Assembly: GCF_002836745.1 (NCBI RefSeq)
Contig: NZ_PJAR01000044.1
Coordinates: 372,001 to 436,000, forward strand
Direction of reading: 5' to 3'
DNA length: 64,000 nt
From: Glaciecola sp. 33A
GTDB taxonomy: Bacteria; Pseudomonadota; Gammaproteobacteria; Enterobacterales; Alteromonadaceae
A program made the translations under genes and the position numbers. The number at the start of each line of letters is the position of its first letter. Position 1 is the first letter of the stretch. The notes beneath the pieces are model-generated. The model searched no databases. It saw only the letters and a list, made by a program, of their open reading frames with translations, and was not told where the DNA came from. Shown here piece after piece: positions 10,800 through 20,240 of the stretch.

Positions 10800-10835
10800 A
10801 AAGACCAGCAATTGACATTGTTGGTCTTTTTTTTT
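10800..10835 (+). terminator. Terminator after secG/tRNA-Leu
   Basis: AAAGACCAGCAAT pairs with ATTGTTGGTCTTT around a four-base loop, followed by a run of T. It ends the ftsH-side transcription units immediately after the tRNA. Confidence 0.9.
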
Positions 10836-10840
10836 GCCTA

Positions 10841-10882
10841 ATGTTAATAAGCTCATGTTAATAAGCTCATGTTAATAAGCTC
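10841..10882. repeat. Three identical 14-bp tandem repeats
   Basis: The unit ATGTTAATAAGCTC occurs three times without interruption (10841-10854, 10855-10868, 10869-10882), directly after the tRNA-Leu terminator. Exact identity suggests recent slippage. No function is apparent. Confidence 0.9.
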
Positions 10883-10900
10883 ATATTTATTCCTCATCAC

Positions 10901-11101
10901 TTATTTCAACAACGAGCCCTTGCAGTAAAGACAAATATAAAATGGATAATGGAAATTCAAGTAATCCCGAAAATCTTGCTCATTGAAAAACTTTTTTTCT
11001 ATCCATAACTGTCTGCAACCGTCGGCTATTAATGCCGCAAAGGTACGTCTTGACTCTATATCGATGTCTTCACGCGGTTGAGTTAACTGTTGAGTATTCA
11101 A
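10901..11101 (-). CDS. Possible small hypothetical protein, 66 aa
   Basis: An open frame from a TTG (complement of 11099-11101), with a family I do not recognise. The product is mixed hydrophilic, has a C-terminal CLYCKG and no signal or membrane segment. The ribosome-binding site is weak. It occupies the place where rimP would be expected in other gammaproteobacteria but does not resemble it. It could be a chance frame. Confidence 0.35.
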   Translation of the reverse strand: MNTQQLTQPREDIDIESRRTFAALIADGCRQLWIEKKFFNEQDFRDYLNFHYPFYICLYCKGSLLK

Positions 11102-11388
11102 TTTGGTTCACCAGAAATTACGCTTAATCTGTGATTGATAAGCCTGATTACAAATCACATTTATTAAAATCCCACATAAAAAATGGGCGCTTAGACGTCT
11201 AGGTGTCTATATTAAATTAATATCATCAGAATGCAAGCTAGCTATGTAATTAAAACTTACAAAAAAATAGTTGTTATAATTTGTCTGAAAAGCTAGTTTG
11301 CATTCCGAAAAGTAAGCACAAAAAAACTGAAGCTTGTTTTAGTAAAAAGAAAACACATAAAAAATAACTAAAATAAAAAGGAAAAAAT

Positions 11389-13560
11389 ATGAAAAAGTGG
11401 ATTTTCGGTGCAGCTGCACTGATGCTTGGTATACCATTCAGTGCTGCCTTGGCCGATGAAGGCATGTGGCAGCCGCATCAACTCCCCGATATAAAAGAAC
11501 AACTCGTCGCAGCAGGGTTAACCTTAAACCCAGATGATATGTCTGACTTATCAAAGTTTCCAATGAACGCTATTATTAGCTTGGGCGGATGTACGGCAAG
11601 TTTTATTTCGGATCAAGGTTTAGTGGTGACAAATCATCACTGTGCTTATCGTTCAATTCAGCATAATAGCTCAGAAAACAATAATTTACTTGCTAACGGG
11701 TTTGTGGCGAAAACGAAGCAGGAAGAGTTGGCGGCAGCGCCTGGTAGTCGCGTGTATATAACTGAATCGTTAACGGATGTGACCGCTAAAGTCACTGATG
11801 GGATTTCAGCAGAATTAACGGGTAGTGAGTATTATCAAGCAATAGAAAATAAGCGTAAGGTATTAGTTGCCCAATGTGAAACTGACGATGACTATCGCTG
11901 TTCGGTTTCTAGCTTTCATGGTGGTGTTAGCTATGTATTAATCAAATTATTGACTATAAGAGATGTACGCTTAGCTTATGCGCCGCCCTCTAGTATCGGT
12001 AAATTTGGTGGTGATACAGATAACTGGCAGTGGCCTCGTCAAACGGGTGATTGGGCATTCTATCGCGCTTACGTTGGCAAAGATGGCAAACCAGCAGATT
12101 ACAGCGAAGACAATATTCCCTTTAGCAATAAAGCCTTTTTAAAAGTAAACGCCAAGGGGGTTGATGAGGGTGACTATGTCATGGTGTTAGGCTATCCGGG
12201 CAGCACCAATCGCTATCGTACTGCAGTCGAAGTCAAAAACACCTTTACCTACAGCTATCCAACAGCCAGATCGTACCGTCAAGAATATATTGATGTAATA
12301 AAGCAAAACTCAGCGCCGGATAGTGATGAGCGTATTAAATATGCCAGTAATATTGCGGGTTTAGCTAATTATGCTAAAAACTATGGCTCAATGGTAGAGA
12401 GCTATAATAAAAGCGATATGTTAATTAGAAAACAAAGCTTAGAAACAGATTTAGTAAATTGGTTAGCTAAAGACACTCAGATGAATACTAAATACGGTGC
12501 GAGTTTAGTGACGCTGAATAAGTTGATTGAGCAATCTGATGCGACTAAAGAACGTGATTTGTTGATGGCTTACATTGGCAGAACAACCATGATGTCAGTC
12601 TCCAAAGGCCTCCTTCGTCTATCTCATGAACGAGCAAAGCCAGATGCTGAGCGCGAACGAGGTTATCAAAAACGTGATTTAAAGCGCTATGAGCAATCAT
12701 TGGCATCCATAAATTCACGTTATGTTGCCGATATCGACAAGGTTCTTTTTAAGCATTTTTTAGCTAAGTATGTTCATTTACCGGCTGATCAACGCGTTAC
12801 CACTTTTGATCAATTTTTTGATATTAAAGACACAGACTTAACTAAAGCTTACGCCAAAGTTGACAAAATGTATGCTGATACTAAGTTAGGCGAACTAGAC
12901 ACACGGCTCGCGATGATGAAGATGTCAGAAAAAGAGATGCGTGCAAGCGCTGACCCTTTCATTCAATTCGCAGTAAGCCAATTTGACTATAATATGGCAC
13001 AAGAAAAGCTAAGTAATTCATTGTCAGGCAAATTACAACGAGTGCGTCCTGAGTATATGAAAGCCTTACTTGCATTCAAAAAATCACGCAAAGAAGCAGT
13101 TTATGCGGATGCCAATAGTACTTTACGGATCACCTTTGGTAATGTTAAAGGGTATAGTCCACAAGATGGGCTAAGGGCAACACCTTTCACAACCACTGAG
13201 GGCATGTTGGCCAAGTATATTGCGGGTGATGATGAATTTGATTTGCCGGTAAAGTTGCGTGAAGCGATACAAGCAAAACGATATGGCATCTACGCTGACG
13301 CCAAGTTGAATTCTGTGCCCGTAAACTATTTAAGTACCTTAGATATCACTGGTGGTAACTCAGGCTCGCCAACACTAAACGCCAAAGGCGAATTTGTCGG
13401 GCTCGTGTTTGATGGTGTTTACGAGTCTATTATCGGGGGTTGGGATTACGACCCAACATATAACCGAGCTATTCATGTCAGCAGCCCATTCATGCTGTGG
13501 GTTATGGAGGAGGTTGATGGTGCCGAAAACCTAATAGAAGAAATGGAAATTGTAAGGTAG
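11389..13560 (+). CDS. S46 family serine dipeptidyl peptidase (DPP7/DPP11 type), exported
   Basis: Peptidase family S46 exopeptidase that removes dipeptides from oligopeptides in the periplasm. 723 aa with a signal peptide cleaved after about residue 22 (SAALA|DEG). The chymotrypsin-fold triad is visible: His in TNHHC (~83-84), Asp in GGDTDNWQWPR (~207), Ser658 in GGNSGSP. The residue after FD in VFDG is Gly, which by family comparison favours a DPP7-like preference for hydrophobic P1 over the acidic-P1 DPP11 with Arg; that is inference. Single gene with its own terminator. Common in Alteromonadales and Bacteroidetes. Confidence 0.92.
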   Translation: MKKWIFGAAALMLGIPFSAALADEGMWQPHQLPDIKEQLVAAGLTLNPDDMSDLSKFPMNAIISLGGCTASFISDQGLVVTNHHCAYRSIQHNSSENNNLLANGFVAKTKQEELAAAPGSRVYITESLTDVTAKVTDGISAELTGSEYYQAIENKRKVLVAQCETDDDYRCSVSSFHGGVSYVLIKLLTIRDVRLAYAPPSSIGKFGGDTDNWQWPRQTGDWAFYRAYVGKDGKPADYSEDNIPFSNKAFLKVNAKGVDEGDYVMVLGYPGSTNRYRTAVEVKNTFTYSYPTARSYRQEYIDVIKQNSAPDSDERIKYASNIAGLANYAKNYGSMVESYNKSDMLIRKQSLETDLVNWLAKDTQMNTKYGASLVTLNKLIEQSDATKERDLLMAYIGRTTMMSVSKGLLRLSHERAKPDAERERGYQKRDLKRYEQSLASINSRYVADIDKVLFKHFLAKYVHLPADQRVTTFDQFFDIKDTDLTKAYAKVDKMYADTKLGELDTRLAMMKMSEKEMRASADPFIQFAVSQFDYNMAQEKLSNSLSGKLQRVRPEYMKALLAFKKSRKEAVYADANSTLRITFGNVKGYSPQDGLRATPFTTTEGMLAKYIAGDDEFDLPVKLREAIQAKRYGIYADAKLNSVPVNYLSTLDITGGNSGSPTLNAKGEFVGLVFDGVYESIIGGWDYDPTYNRAIHVSSPFMLWVMEEVDGAENLIEEMEIVR

Positions 13561-13579
13561 GTTTAGCTAAAATAGCGTA

Positions 13580-13618
13580 TTAAGTGGCCAAATACGTCGG
13601 CCACTTAATATATTTTTA
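13580..13618 (+). terminator. Terminator after S46 peptidase gene
   Basis: Perfect 10-bp stem (13580-13589 with 13599-13608), nine-base loop, followed by an AT-rich TATATTTTT. It lies between convergent genes and may work in both directions. Confidence 0.75.
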
Positions 13619-13682
13619 ATATTATAAATTTAGCGTTATAAAGATTTATCCTAAGTAATATTTACATCGCTTAAGTCGGCTG

Positions 13683-14018
13683 TTATTTGTTGATGGTGTA
13701 CGTTGGACTAAACTGTCTTTTGCTGCTGCGACGTTGTCGGTCTAATTGACGCTTTGCTCTGCTAATAGAATTATAAAATGCATCCTCAATTGTGATGGCT
13801 GTATTTGATGTTGTGGTAGATCCATCAGGTAATAGGTCAATCACCACCGAACATTGAATAATTTTTTGACCAAACTGATCAATGTCATTTTTAAAAGAAG
13901 TATTAACAATTTCAATGATTTGCGTGTATCTTCCCAATTGCATGCTCAGTGTTTCGTTCAAGCGTTTTACTTGATCTTCACTTATTTGGACATCAAATTG
14001 CACAATTTTGAGTTGCAT
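13683..14018 (-). CDS. HPF/RaiA-like ribosome-associated protein
   Basis: 111 aa resembling the small sigma-54-modulation/hibernation-promoting fold: an N-terminal MQLKIVQFDVQIS strand, a helix ending LGRYTQ, a variable loop, a CSVVIDLLP strand, then an amphipathic helix with DAFYNSISRAKRQLDRQ, and a basic C-terminal tail. Classical HPF/YfiA binds the 30S decoding region to dimerise or idle ribosomes. Sequence identity to the canonical protein is low, so it may be a divergent paralogue. It faces the S46 gene and is divergent from nhaR. Confidence 0.62.
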   Translation of the reverse strand: MQLKIVQFDVQISEDQVKRLNETLSMQLGRYTQIIEIVNTSFKNDIDQFGQKIIQCSVVIDLLPDGSTTTSNTAITIEDAFYNSISRAKRQLDRQRRSSKRQFSPTYTINK

Positions 14019-14152
14019 GACTACACTTATGAAAGATTTTCCTGTCTATGAGGCAAGGTTATCAACTTAAAGTGAACGAATATATTCGTTTAAATGTATA
14101 AAAAAGGTTCGAAAAAACTGACGTACTTTTATGCCTAGGAATAAAACACCCA

Positions 14153-15055
14153 ATGTCTGAAAATTTAAATTATAAACACCTCCATTACTTTTGGGTTGTT
14201 GCAACCGAAGGTAGTATTGCAAAGGCGGCCGAAAAACTTTTTATTACGCCACAAACAATTAGTGGGCAATTGAGTATGCTGGAGGAAAGAATAGGTCAGC
14301 CACTATTCGACCGCGTGGGCCGCCGGTTACGATTAACCGAAACGGGGCGTTTAGTTTTACGTTATTCCGATGAAATATTTGAATTAGGCAAAGAACTAAG
14401 TGATGTATTGCGCGGGGCACCATTAGTGGGCACCTCCGAATTTATTATTAGTGCAGCCAGTGCGTTACCCAAAACTATCGTTTATAAAATTATCGAGCCA
14501 GCACTTAACTTATCAAAAGAAGTCAGCTTAGTATGCAAGGAAGGGCCTGTTGCAACTATTCTTGCAGAGTTAGCCATTCACGAAGTTGATATGGTATTAA
14601 CTGACACGCCATTGTCCAGCAATTTCAGTGTGCGAGCTTATAATCACTATCTAGGGCAGTCAGGATTAACCTTTTTTGCTGTGAAAAAAGTCAAACAACA
14701 GCTCAGCGGTGAATTCCCACAATGTCTTCATCAAGCACCCATTTTATTGCCAACCAAGCAATATGCTATTCGACAATTATTTGATAAATGGTCTAATGAT
14801 AATGGCATATTCCCAGTAATAAGAGGGCAGTATGACGACAGTGCCTTAATGAAATCTTTTGGCCAAGCTGGTTTTGGCGTATTTTTTATGCCCACTATCA
14901 TTGAACAAGAAGTCTGCGAAAGCTACAAAGTAGAAGTTGTTGGACGGATGCGTGACATTAAACAAAAGTTTTACGCAATATCGGCTGAAAGAAAAGTCAC
15001 TCATCCCGCAGTTGCCGCTGTATGTAATTCAGCAAGAGATGTAATTTTTAAATAG
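14153..15055 (+). CDS. nhaR: LysR-type transcriptional activator NhaR
   Basis: 300 aa. The N-terminal winged helix-turn-helix begins NYKHLHYFWVVATEGS and contains LFITPQTISGQL, very close to E. coli NhaR, followed by a substrate-binding-type effector domain with the diagnostic YDDSALMKSFGQ and HPAVAAVCN segments. NhaR activates the sodium/proton antiporter nhaA in response to Na+ in E. coli. No nhaA is adjacent here, so its target is elsewhere or different. pnp starts 75 bp downstream on the same strand. Confidence 0.85.
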   Translation: MSENLNYKHLHYFWVVATEGSIAKAAEKLFITPQTISGQLSMLEERIGQPLFDRVGRRLRLTETGRLVLRYSDEIFELGKELSDVLRGAPLVGTSEFIISAASALPKTIVYKIIEPALNLSKEVSLVCKEGPVATILAELAIHEVDMVLTDTPLSSNFSVRAYNHYLGQSGLTFFAVKKVKQQLSGEFPQCLHQAPILLPTKQYAIRQLFDKWSNDNGIFPVIRGQYDDSALMKSFGQAGFGVFFMPTIIEQEVCESYKVEVVGRMRDIKQKFYAISAERKVTHPAVAAVCNSARDVIFK

Positions 15056-15130
15056 CAATCAATGCGTTTCGCCGCTATACTATGCACCGCATTAATAAGC
15101 ATAAAATACAAATAAACTAAAGGATAGAGT

Positions 15131-17239
15131 GTGACTCCTATTACTAAAACATTTCAGTATGGTCAGCATACTGTCACCCTAGAAACGGGTGTAATCGCAA
15201 GACAAGCAACTGCAGCAGTAATGGCAAGCATGGATGACACGTGTGTGTTAGTTTCAGTTGTTGGTAAAAAAGAAGCTAAAGCAGACCAAGGCTTCTTTCC
15301 ATTAACCGTTAATTATCAAGAAAAAGCGTACGCAGCGGGTAAAATTCCTGGTGGCTTTTTCAAACGTGAGGGCCGCCCTTCAGAGAGCGAGACCTTAATT
15401 GCACGTTTAATTGACCGTCCAATTCGTCCGTTATTCCCAAATGGGTTTAAAAACGAAGTTCAGATTATTATTACTGTGGTTTCTGCAAATCCAGAAATTC
15501 CAACAGATATCATCTCATTAATCGGCACATCTGCTGCTCTAGCTATTTCTGGTATGCCATTCAATGGTCCAATCGGTGCAGCACGTGTTGGTTATAAAGA
15601 CGGCGGTTATATTTTAAATACACGGTCTTCTGAACAAGAAGAAAGCGAACTTAACCTGGTTGTTGCTGGCACCAAAAGTGCCGTATTAATGGTTGAGTCT
15701 GAAGCTGATATCTTATCTGAAGATGTTATGCTGGGTGCTGTTGTATATGGCCATGAACAATCACAAACAGTTATTAGCGCGATCAGTGAGTTTGCTGCTG
15801 AGGTTGATACAGAATCCTGGAATTGGGAAGCAGAACCAGAAAATACTGGCTTAAAAGCGCAAGTTAAAGAACTAGCCGAAGCAGGTATGACTGAAGCTTA
15901 TCAAATTTCTGACAAAATGCTTCGTAAAGATGCTATTACCGCAGTGACAGAAAAAGCGATTGCGGCTATTGTTGCAGCAAATCCAGCGCAAGACCGCAAA
16001 GAAGCTAGCGATTTATTGCACCATTTAGAAAGTGACGTTGTACGTTCACGAATTCTAGCGGGTGAAAAACGTATTGATGGTCGTGATCCAGATACAATAC
16101 GCGCGCTTAATGTTGCAACAGGTTTGTTACCAAGAACACATGGTTCTGCATTATTTACACGTGGTGAAACTCAGGCAATTGTAGCTGCTACATTAGGTAC
16201 AGAGCGCGATGCACAGATGATTGATGAGCTAGGTGGCATGGCGAGCAGTCGCTTCATGTTGCATTATAACTTTCCTCCATATTGTGTTGGTGAAACTGGC
16301 TTTGTCGGTTCACCTAAGAGACGTGAAATTGGCCATGGTCGTTTGGCTAAGCGCGGTATGCAAGCGGTTATGCCTTCTGCTGAAGAATTCCCATATGTGG
16401 TTCGTGTGGTTTCTGAAATCACCGAGTCGAATGGTTCTTCTTCAATGGCATCAGTTTGTGGTACATCATTAGCACTTATGGATGCAGGTGTTCCCATCAA
16501 AGCTTCTGTTGCTGGTATTGCAATGGGCTTAGTAAAATCAGATGATAACTTCGTTATTCTATCTGACATCTTAGGTGATGAAGACCACCTTGGTGACATG
16601 GACTTTAAGGTTGCGGGTACTACTAACGGTATTACTGCACTTCAAATGGACATTAAAATTGAAGGTATTACACAAGAAATTATGCAGTTAGCATTGAAGC
16701 AAGCAAAGGAAGCTCGCTTACATATTCTTGAAGTAATGGATTCTGCAATTGCGGGTCCACGTGAAGAAATGTCTGAGTATGCCCCGCGTATTTACAAGAT
16801 GAAAGTTGATCAAGATAAAATCCGTGATGTTATTGGTAAAGGCGGCGCTATGATCAGAGCGATCACTGAAGCATCTGATACCAACATTGAGATTGAAGAC
16901 GACGGTACTATCAAAATCTTTGCAACTGAAAAAGCCAAGGCAGATATAGCTATCGATCGTATCAAAGCGGTAACAGCTAATATCGAAGTAGGCACAGTCT
17001 ACAACGGTAAAGTGATGCGTATTGTCGACTTCGGTGCGTTTGTTGAAGTGTTACCAGGCAAGGAAGGCCTTGTTCACATCAGTCAAATTGCTCACGACCG
17101 TGTAGCTAAAGTCACTGACTTCTTAAAAGAAGGGCAAATGGTTGACGTAAAGGTCATGGAAATTGATCGTCAAAATCGTGTCCGTCTGAGTATTAAAGAG
17201 TTGTTAGAAAAACCAGCTACTTCAAGCGAAGGCGAATAA
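15131..17239 (+). CDS. pnp: Polyribonucleotide nucleotidyltransferase (PNPase)
   Basis: 3'-to-5' phosphorolytic exoribonuclease and degradosome component. 702 aa from a GTG start at 15131, with AGGAT upstream. Two RNase PH domains (residues ~1-210 and ~310-540) flank a helical linker; GSSSMASVC and the [15 protein letters not shown] metal-binding stretch are in the second. KH ([12 protein letters not shown], ~556-615) and S1 ([20 protein letters not shown], ~620-690) domains follow. A TATACT at 15076-15081 may be the -10 of a proximal promoter. rpsO, the usual upstream partner, is not present here. Confidence 0.97.
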   Translation: MTPITKTFQYGQHTVTLETGVIARQATAAVMASMDDTCVLVSVVGKKEAKADQGFFPLTVNYQEKAYAAGKIPGGFFKREGRPSESETLIARLIDRPIRPLFPNGFKNEVQIIITVVSANPEIPTDIISLIGTSAALAISGMPFNGPIGAARVGYKDGGYILNTRSSEQEESELNLVVAGTKSAVLMVESEADILSEDVMLGAVVYGHEQSQTVISAISEFAAEVDTESWNWEAEPENTGLKAQVKELAEAGMTEAYQISDKMLRKDAITAVTEKAIAAIVAANPAQDRKEASDLLHHLESDVVRSRILAGEKRIDGRDPDTIRALNVATGLLPRTHGSALFTRGETQAIVAATLGTERDAQMIDELGGMASSRFMLHYNFPPYCVGETGFVGSPKRREIGHGRLAKRGMQAVMPSAEEFPYVVRVVSEITESNGSSSMASVCGTSLALMDAGVPIKASVAGIAMGLVKSDDNFVILSDILGDEDHLGDMDFKVAGTTNGITALQMDIKIEGITQEIMQLALKQAKEARLHILEVMDSAIAGPREEMSEYAPRIYKMKVDQDKIRDVIGKGGAMIRAITEASDTNIEIEDDGTIKIFATEKAKADIAIDRIKAVTANIEVGTVYNGKVMRIVDFGAFVEVLPGKEGLVHISQIAHDRVAKVTDFLKEGQMVDVKVMEIDRQNRVRLSIKELLEKPATSSEGE

Positions 17240-17285
17240 TTCAACTTGAATTCTATGGTTTAGGCCATATTCATTATTGATAAGT

Positions 17286-17311
17286 AAAAAAGGAGCTTCG
17301 GCTCCTTTTTT
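17286..17311 (+). terminator. Terminator after pnp
   Basis: AAAAAGGAGC-TTCG-GCTCCTTTTTT: a stable stem with a UUCG tetraloop and U-run, about 45 nt after the pnp stop. Confidence 0.95.
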
Positions 17312-17335
17312 GTTAATTTATAGAGGAAAAATAGA

Positions 17336-17641
17336 ATGAACGAAAAGCAAACAACCGAAGTCGAAGCAGCAGCATTTAGACGGCTGATTAAGCACTTAGA
17401 TAACAACAAACAAGTCCAGAATATTGACTTAATGTTGTTGGCTGACTTCTGTAGAAACTGTTTGTCTAAATGGTATTTAGCAGCGGCGCAAGAACGCGAT
17501 CTTGCATTAACAGACGACGAAGCTCGCGAAGCAATTTATAAAATGTCGTATAGCGAATGGAAAGCGAATCATCAACTTCCTGCGACCGAGGAGCAAATGG
17601 CCGCATCCGATGCTAAAAGAGTAGCTAAGCAGCAAAAATAA
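17336..17641 (+). CDS. DUF1244 family protein
   Basis: 101 aa cytoplasmic protein of uncharacterised family DUF1244. The family hallmark FCRNCLSKWY is present around residues 42-51, followed by DEAREAIYKMSYSEWKA. The basic Lys-rich C-terminus is family-like. It begins just after the pnp terminator and precedes nlpI. The two conserved cysteines could bind metal, but no function is established. Confidence 0.88.
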   Translation: MNEKQTTEVEAAAFRRLIKHLDNNKQVQNIDLMLLADFCRNCLSKWYLAAAQERDLALTDDEAREAIYKMSYSEWKANHQLPATEEQMAASDAKRVAKQQK

Positions 17642-17736
17642 GTGCGTGCTATACTTCATAACATTTGCAGTCGATGAGATGAGTTGATGTGAAAACGATA
17701 AGGATTACACTTTGGTAAATAAGGAATCTTTTAAAA

Positions 17737-18663
17737 GTGAATAAAACACGCTTAGGTATTTGTGCCGCGATAGGCCTACTTCTTCTATTATCCGGCTGTT
17801 CAACGCAAAGTAATAACGCTTATGGGCCAATGGGTAATTTGCTCTTGGCCGAGCCAGAGCCGGTCAATACCCGCTCACAAATGGCGATTGCACGCTACAA
17901 CCATATTCTCACACAAGCTCCATTGAAGGACGAAGAGCGAGCTGAGCTTCTATTTCAGCGCGGCATGCTTTATGACAGCGTGGGTTTGTCTGGTTTAGCA
18001 CGATACGATTTCATACAGGCATTACAATTGAAGCCTGATATGGCAGAGGCACATAATTCAATTGGTATTCATTATATCCAACAAATGGATTTCATAATGG
18101 CTTACGAATCCTTTGACTCGACATTAGATATCAATCCTGACTATGATTTCGCGATCCTTAACAGAGGTATTGCTCTCTATTACGGTGGAAGAGCCGAACT
18201 GGCCCTTTCAGACATGAATCGTTTTTACGAAAAAGACAAACATGATCCATATCGTGTTCTTTGGTCATTTATTGTTGAGCAGAATGTTGATAGGGAGAAA
18301 GCGTTAGCTAACCTCGCCATCCATAGAAAAGAATTAGACGATGAAAATTGGGCAACTAGTATTGTCGATTTTTACTTAGGTAGGGTTGATGAAACGGCGG
18401 TTATTGCTGATCTAGTCGATGACGTTAAAAGTCAAAAACAATTAAATGATCGCTTATGTGAGGCCTATTTTTATTTAGGTAAGTACCATAGCGACCTAGG
18501 CAATAAAATCAAAGCCGCAAATTACTTTAAGCTGTCACTGAGTACCAATGTATTTGAATATGTTGAATATCGATTTTCTAGGGTAGAGTTGGCCAGATTG
18601 CGAGAGAAAAGGAAAGAGGACACTATTGATTCAGATAGTAAAAGTAGTGAGCTTACTCAATAG
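17737..18663 (+). CDS. nlpI: Lipoprotein NlpI (TPR protein)
   Basis: 308 aa from a GTG start. A type II signal peptide ends at the lipobox LLSGC (Cys ~21), so the protein is lipidated and probably in the outer membrane. Several TPRs follow, e.g. FQRGMLYDSVGLSGLARYDFIQALQLKPD and the next repeats to residue ~290. In E. coli NlpI adapts peptidoglycan hydrolases to synthases and to the protease Prc. The pnp-nlpI order is conserved; here a DUF1244 gene is interposed. Confidence 0.92.
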   Translation: MNKTRLGICAAIGLLLLLSGCSTQSNNAYGPMGNLLLAEPEPVNTRSQMAIARYNHILTQAPLKDEERAELLFQRGMLYDSVGLSGLARYDFIQALQLKPDMAEAHNSIGIHYIQQMDFIMAYESFDSTLDINPDYDFAILNRGIALYYGGRAELALSDMNRFYEKDKHDPYRVLWSFIVEQNVDREKALANLAIHRKELDDENWATSIVDFYLGRVDETAVIADLVDDVKSQKQLNDRLCEAYFYLGKYHSDLGNKIKAANYFKLSLSTNVFEYVEYRFSRVELARLREKRKEDTIDSDSKSSELTQ

Positions 18664-18749
18664 CTGAATAACGTAAACTTTTTACTTAAGATTATGCAAT
18701 AGCTCATACAAAATGACCGCTAATGGATGCAACACAGGATAGTGAACGA

Positions 18750-20240
18750 GTGAATTTAGCCATTAAATACCACAAAATATTACTTGGTGTGTGTGGCATC
18801 TGCTTCTTCCTACAAGCAGATAATTGTCATTCACCCAAGAGGGTATTGCTACAACATCTAGAACTTCAAAACCCTCAATCCGGGTATCTGCTTTATCCAT
18901 TGGTTAAACGGGGAAACACTGACGCTTTGTCGGCACTAACTAAGTTAGCAATTGATGCAGATGACCAATATTGGTTAGTGTTATCAGGTAAGCTCGGCAG
19001 TAGTGCTGCTCTTTATTATTCAGCGATGCGCAGTCAAAATCCCGCGGAAATAAGGGCATGGTTAAAGACGTCTGCTGAGTTAGGACACACGCAAAGCCAG
19101 TTTGAGTATGCATTGTTACAAATTTCAAAAGATGAAAAACGCCGCTGGATGCAGCTATCTGCTGAGGCTGGCTACGAGCCTGCAATCATATCAATGGCAA
19201 AGTTTATTTTCGAATCTGAGGACAACTCACAAGCACTGATATGGCTAAAAAAAGCCGCGGAGTTTGATGCATCAAGTGCATTTAAGTTAGCCAACTTGTT
19301 GTGGAAAAAGGGTAACACAGAAAAAGCCAAAACATATTTTGATAAAGCGGCTGAGCAAGACTTTGGGTTAGCTAAGACGGCAATTCGGGTTATTAAACAG
19401 CATAAAATCGAACCGCTACGGTCATTATTAAGTGTTCCTGTGCAAGGTCCAAATTGTGCTCAAACAATCCAATTTGTTGCCACAACACTGGTTTCATTTA
19501 TTCAAGCTACCTCGTTTCAAGAACAATTTGAAAAAGACAAGAGATTAGCCGACTTACCAATCTGCGTTTTGCCTCCTATTTGGCTGCAAAAGGACAGTTT
19601 GGTGTGCAGTAATAATTTTGATAATGAGGCTAGATTAGGTTGTGATCTCTATCCCTTGAGTCAATTAAAAACGCCACTAAGCTTTACTCATATGATTGTT
19701 TTTGCAGAGCAGGGTAAAGCGAATGTTAATAACGGTGTCATGTTTCTGGATCAATCCGATGCGTATTCCGTTTTCGTGCATGAGCTGGCTCACTTTGCGG
19801 GTTTTGTTGATGAATATGCGTTGCCTGACGATTTAGCTAATTACCATTGTAGCAAAAATATAGCCCCCAATTTATTGCTATCACCATTGCCGCAAGAAGT
19901 GGTCAAATCTCGCTATCTGCCTGCATCAAGGGAAAATAATTGGCAAAGAGCACTAGATGCGCACAATGAGTTACAAATATTGGAAAGCAATAATCCAGTC
20001 TTGCATCATATTGCGCGCTCTAGAACATGCAGAAACACCCAATATGAATCGTTTAAACCAACTCAGCAAATGACATTTTTGGAGTACCACGACGTGCCAA
20101 ATATCCCTAAGGTGTATCGGACACTGTGGCGTCAAGCATTGCTCAGACGAGCAAACTATTCAGCGATCAATGACAATTTAGCTATTTCTGCATTTGCAAA
20201 CAACGATGACATAGCTGGCCTGTTTTGGTCTACGTTATAA
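18750..20240 (+). CDS. Exported Sel1-repeat protein with HExxH zinc-protease-like motif
   Basis: Frame opens at ATG 18723, but a GTG at 18750 gives a better signal peptide (basic MNLAIKYHK, then ILLGVCGICFFLQA), so I prefer it: 496 aa. Residues ~75-215 hold Sel1-like repeats (AWLKTSAELGHTQSQFEYAL, WLKKAAEFDASSAFKLANL and others). The C-terminal half contains VFVHELAHFAGFVDEY, an HExxH helix with a downstream D-E, reminiscent of metzincin or M64-type HExxHxxxxxxDEY sites. Function unknown; a periplasmic or outer-membrane metallopeptidase docked by its Sel1 array is an inference. Overlaps convergent cysZ by 6 bp. Confidence 0.72.
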   Translation: MNLAIKYHKILLGVCGICFFLQADNCHSPKRVLLQHLELQNPQSGYLLYPLVKRGNTDALSALTKLAIDADDQYWLVLSGKLGSSAALYYSAMRSQNPAEIRAWLKTSAELGHTQSQFEYALLQISKDEKRRWMQLSAEAGYEPAIISMAKFIFESEDNSQALIWLKKAAEFDASSAFKLANLLWKKGNTEKAKTYFDKAAEQDFGLAKTAIRVIKQHKIEPLRSLLSVPVQGPNCAQTIQFVATTLVSFIQATSFQEQFEKDKRLADLPICVLPPIWLQKDSLVCSNNFDNEARLGCDLYPLSQLKTPLSFTHMIVFAEQGKANVNNGVMFLDQSDAYSVFVHELAHFAGFVDEYALPDDLANYHCSKNIAPNLLLSPLPQEVVKSRYLPASRENNWQRALDAHNELQILESNNPVLHHIARSRTCRNTQYESFKPTQQMTFLEYHDVPNIPKVYRTLWRQALLRRANYSAINDNLAISAFANNDDIAGLFWSTL

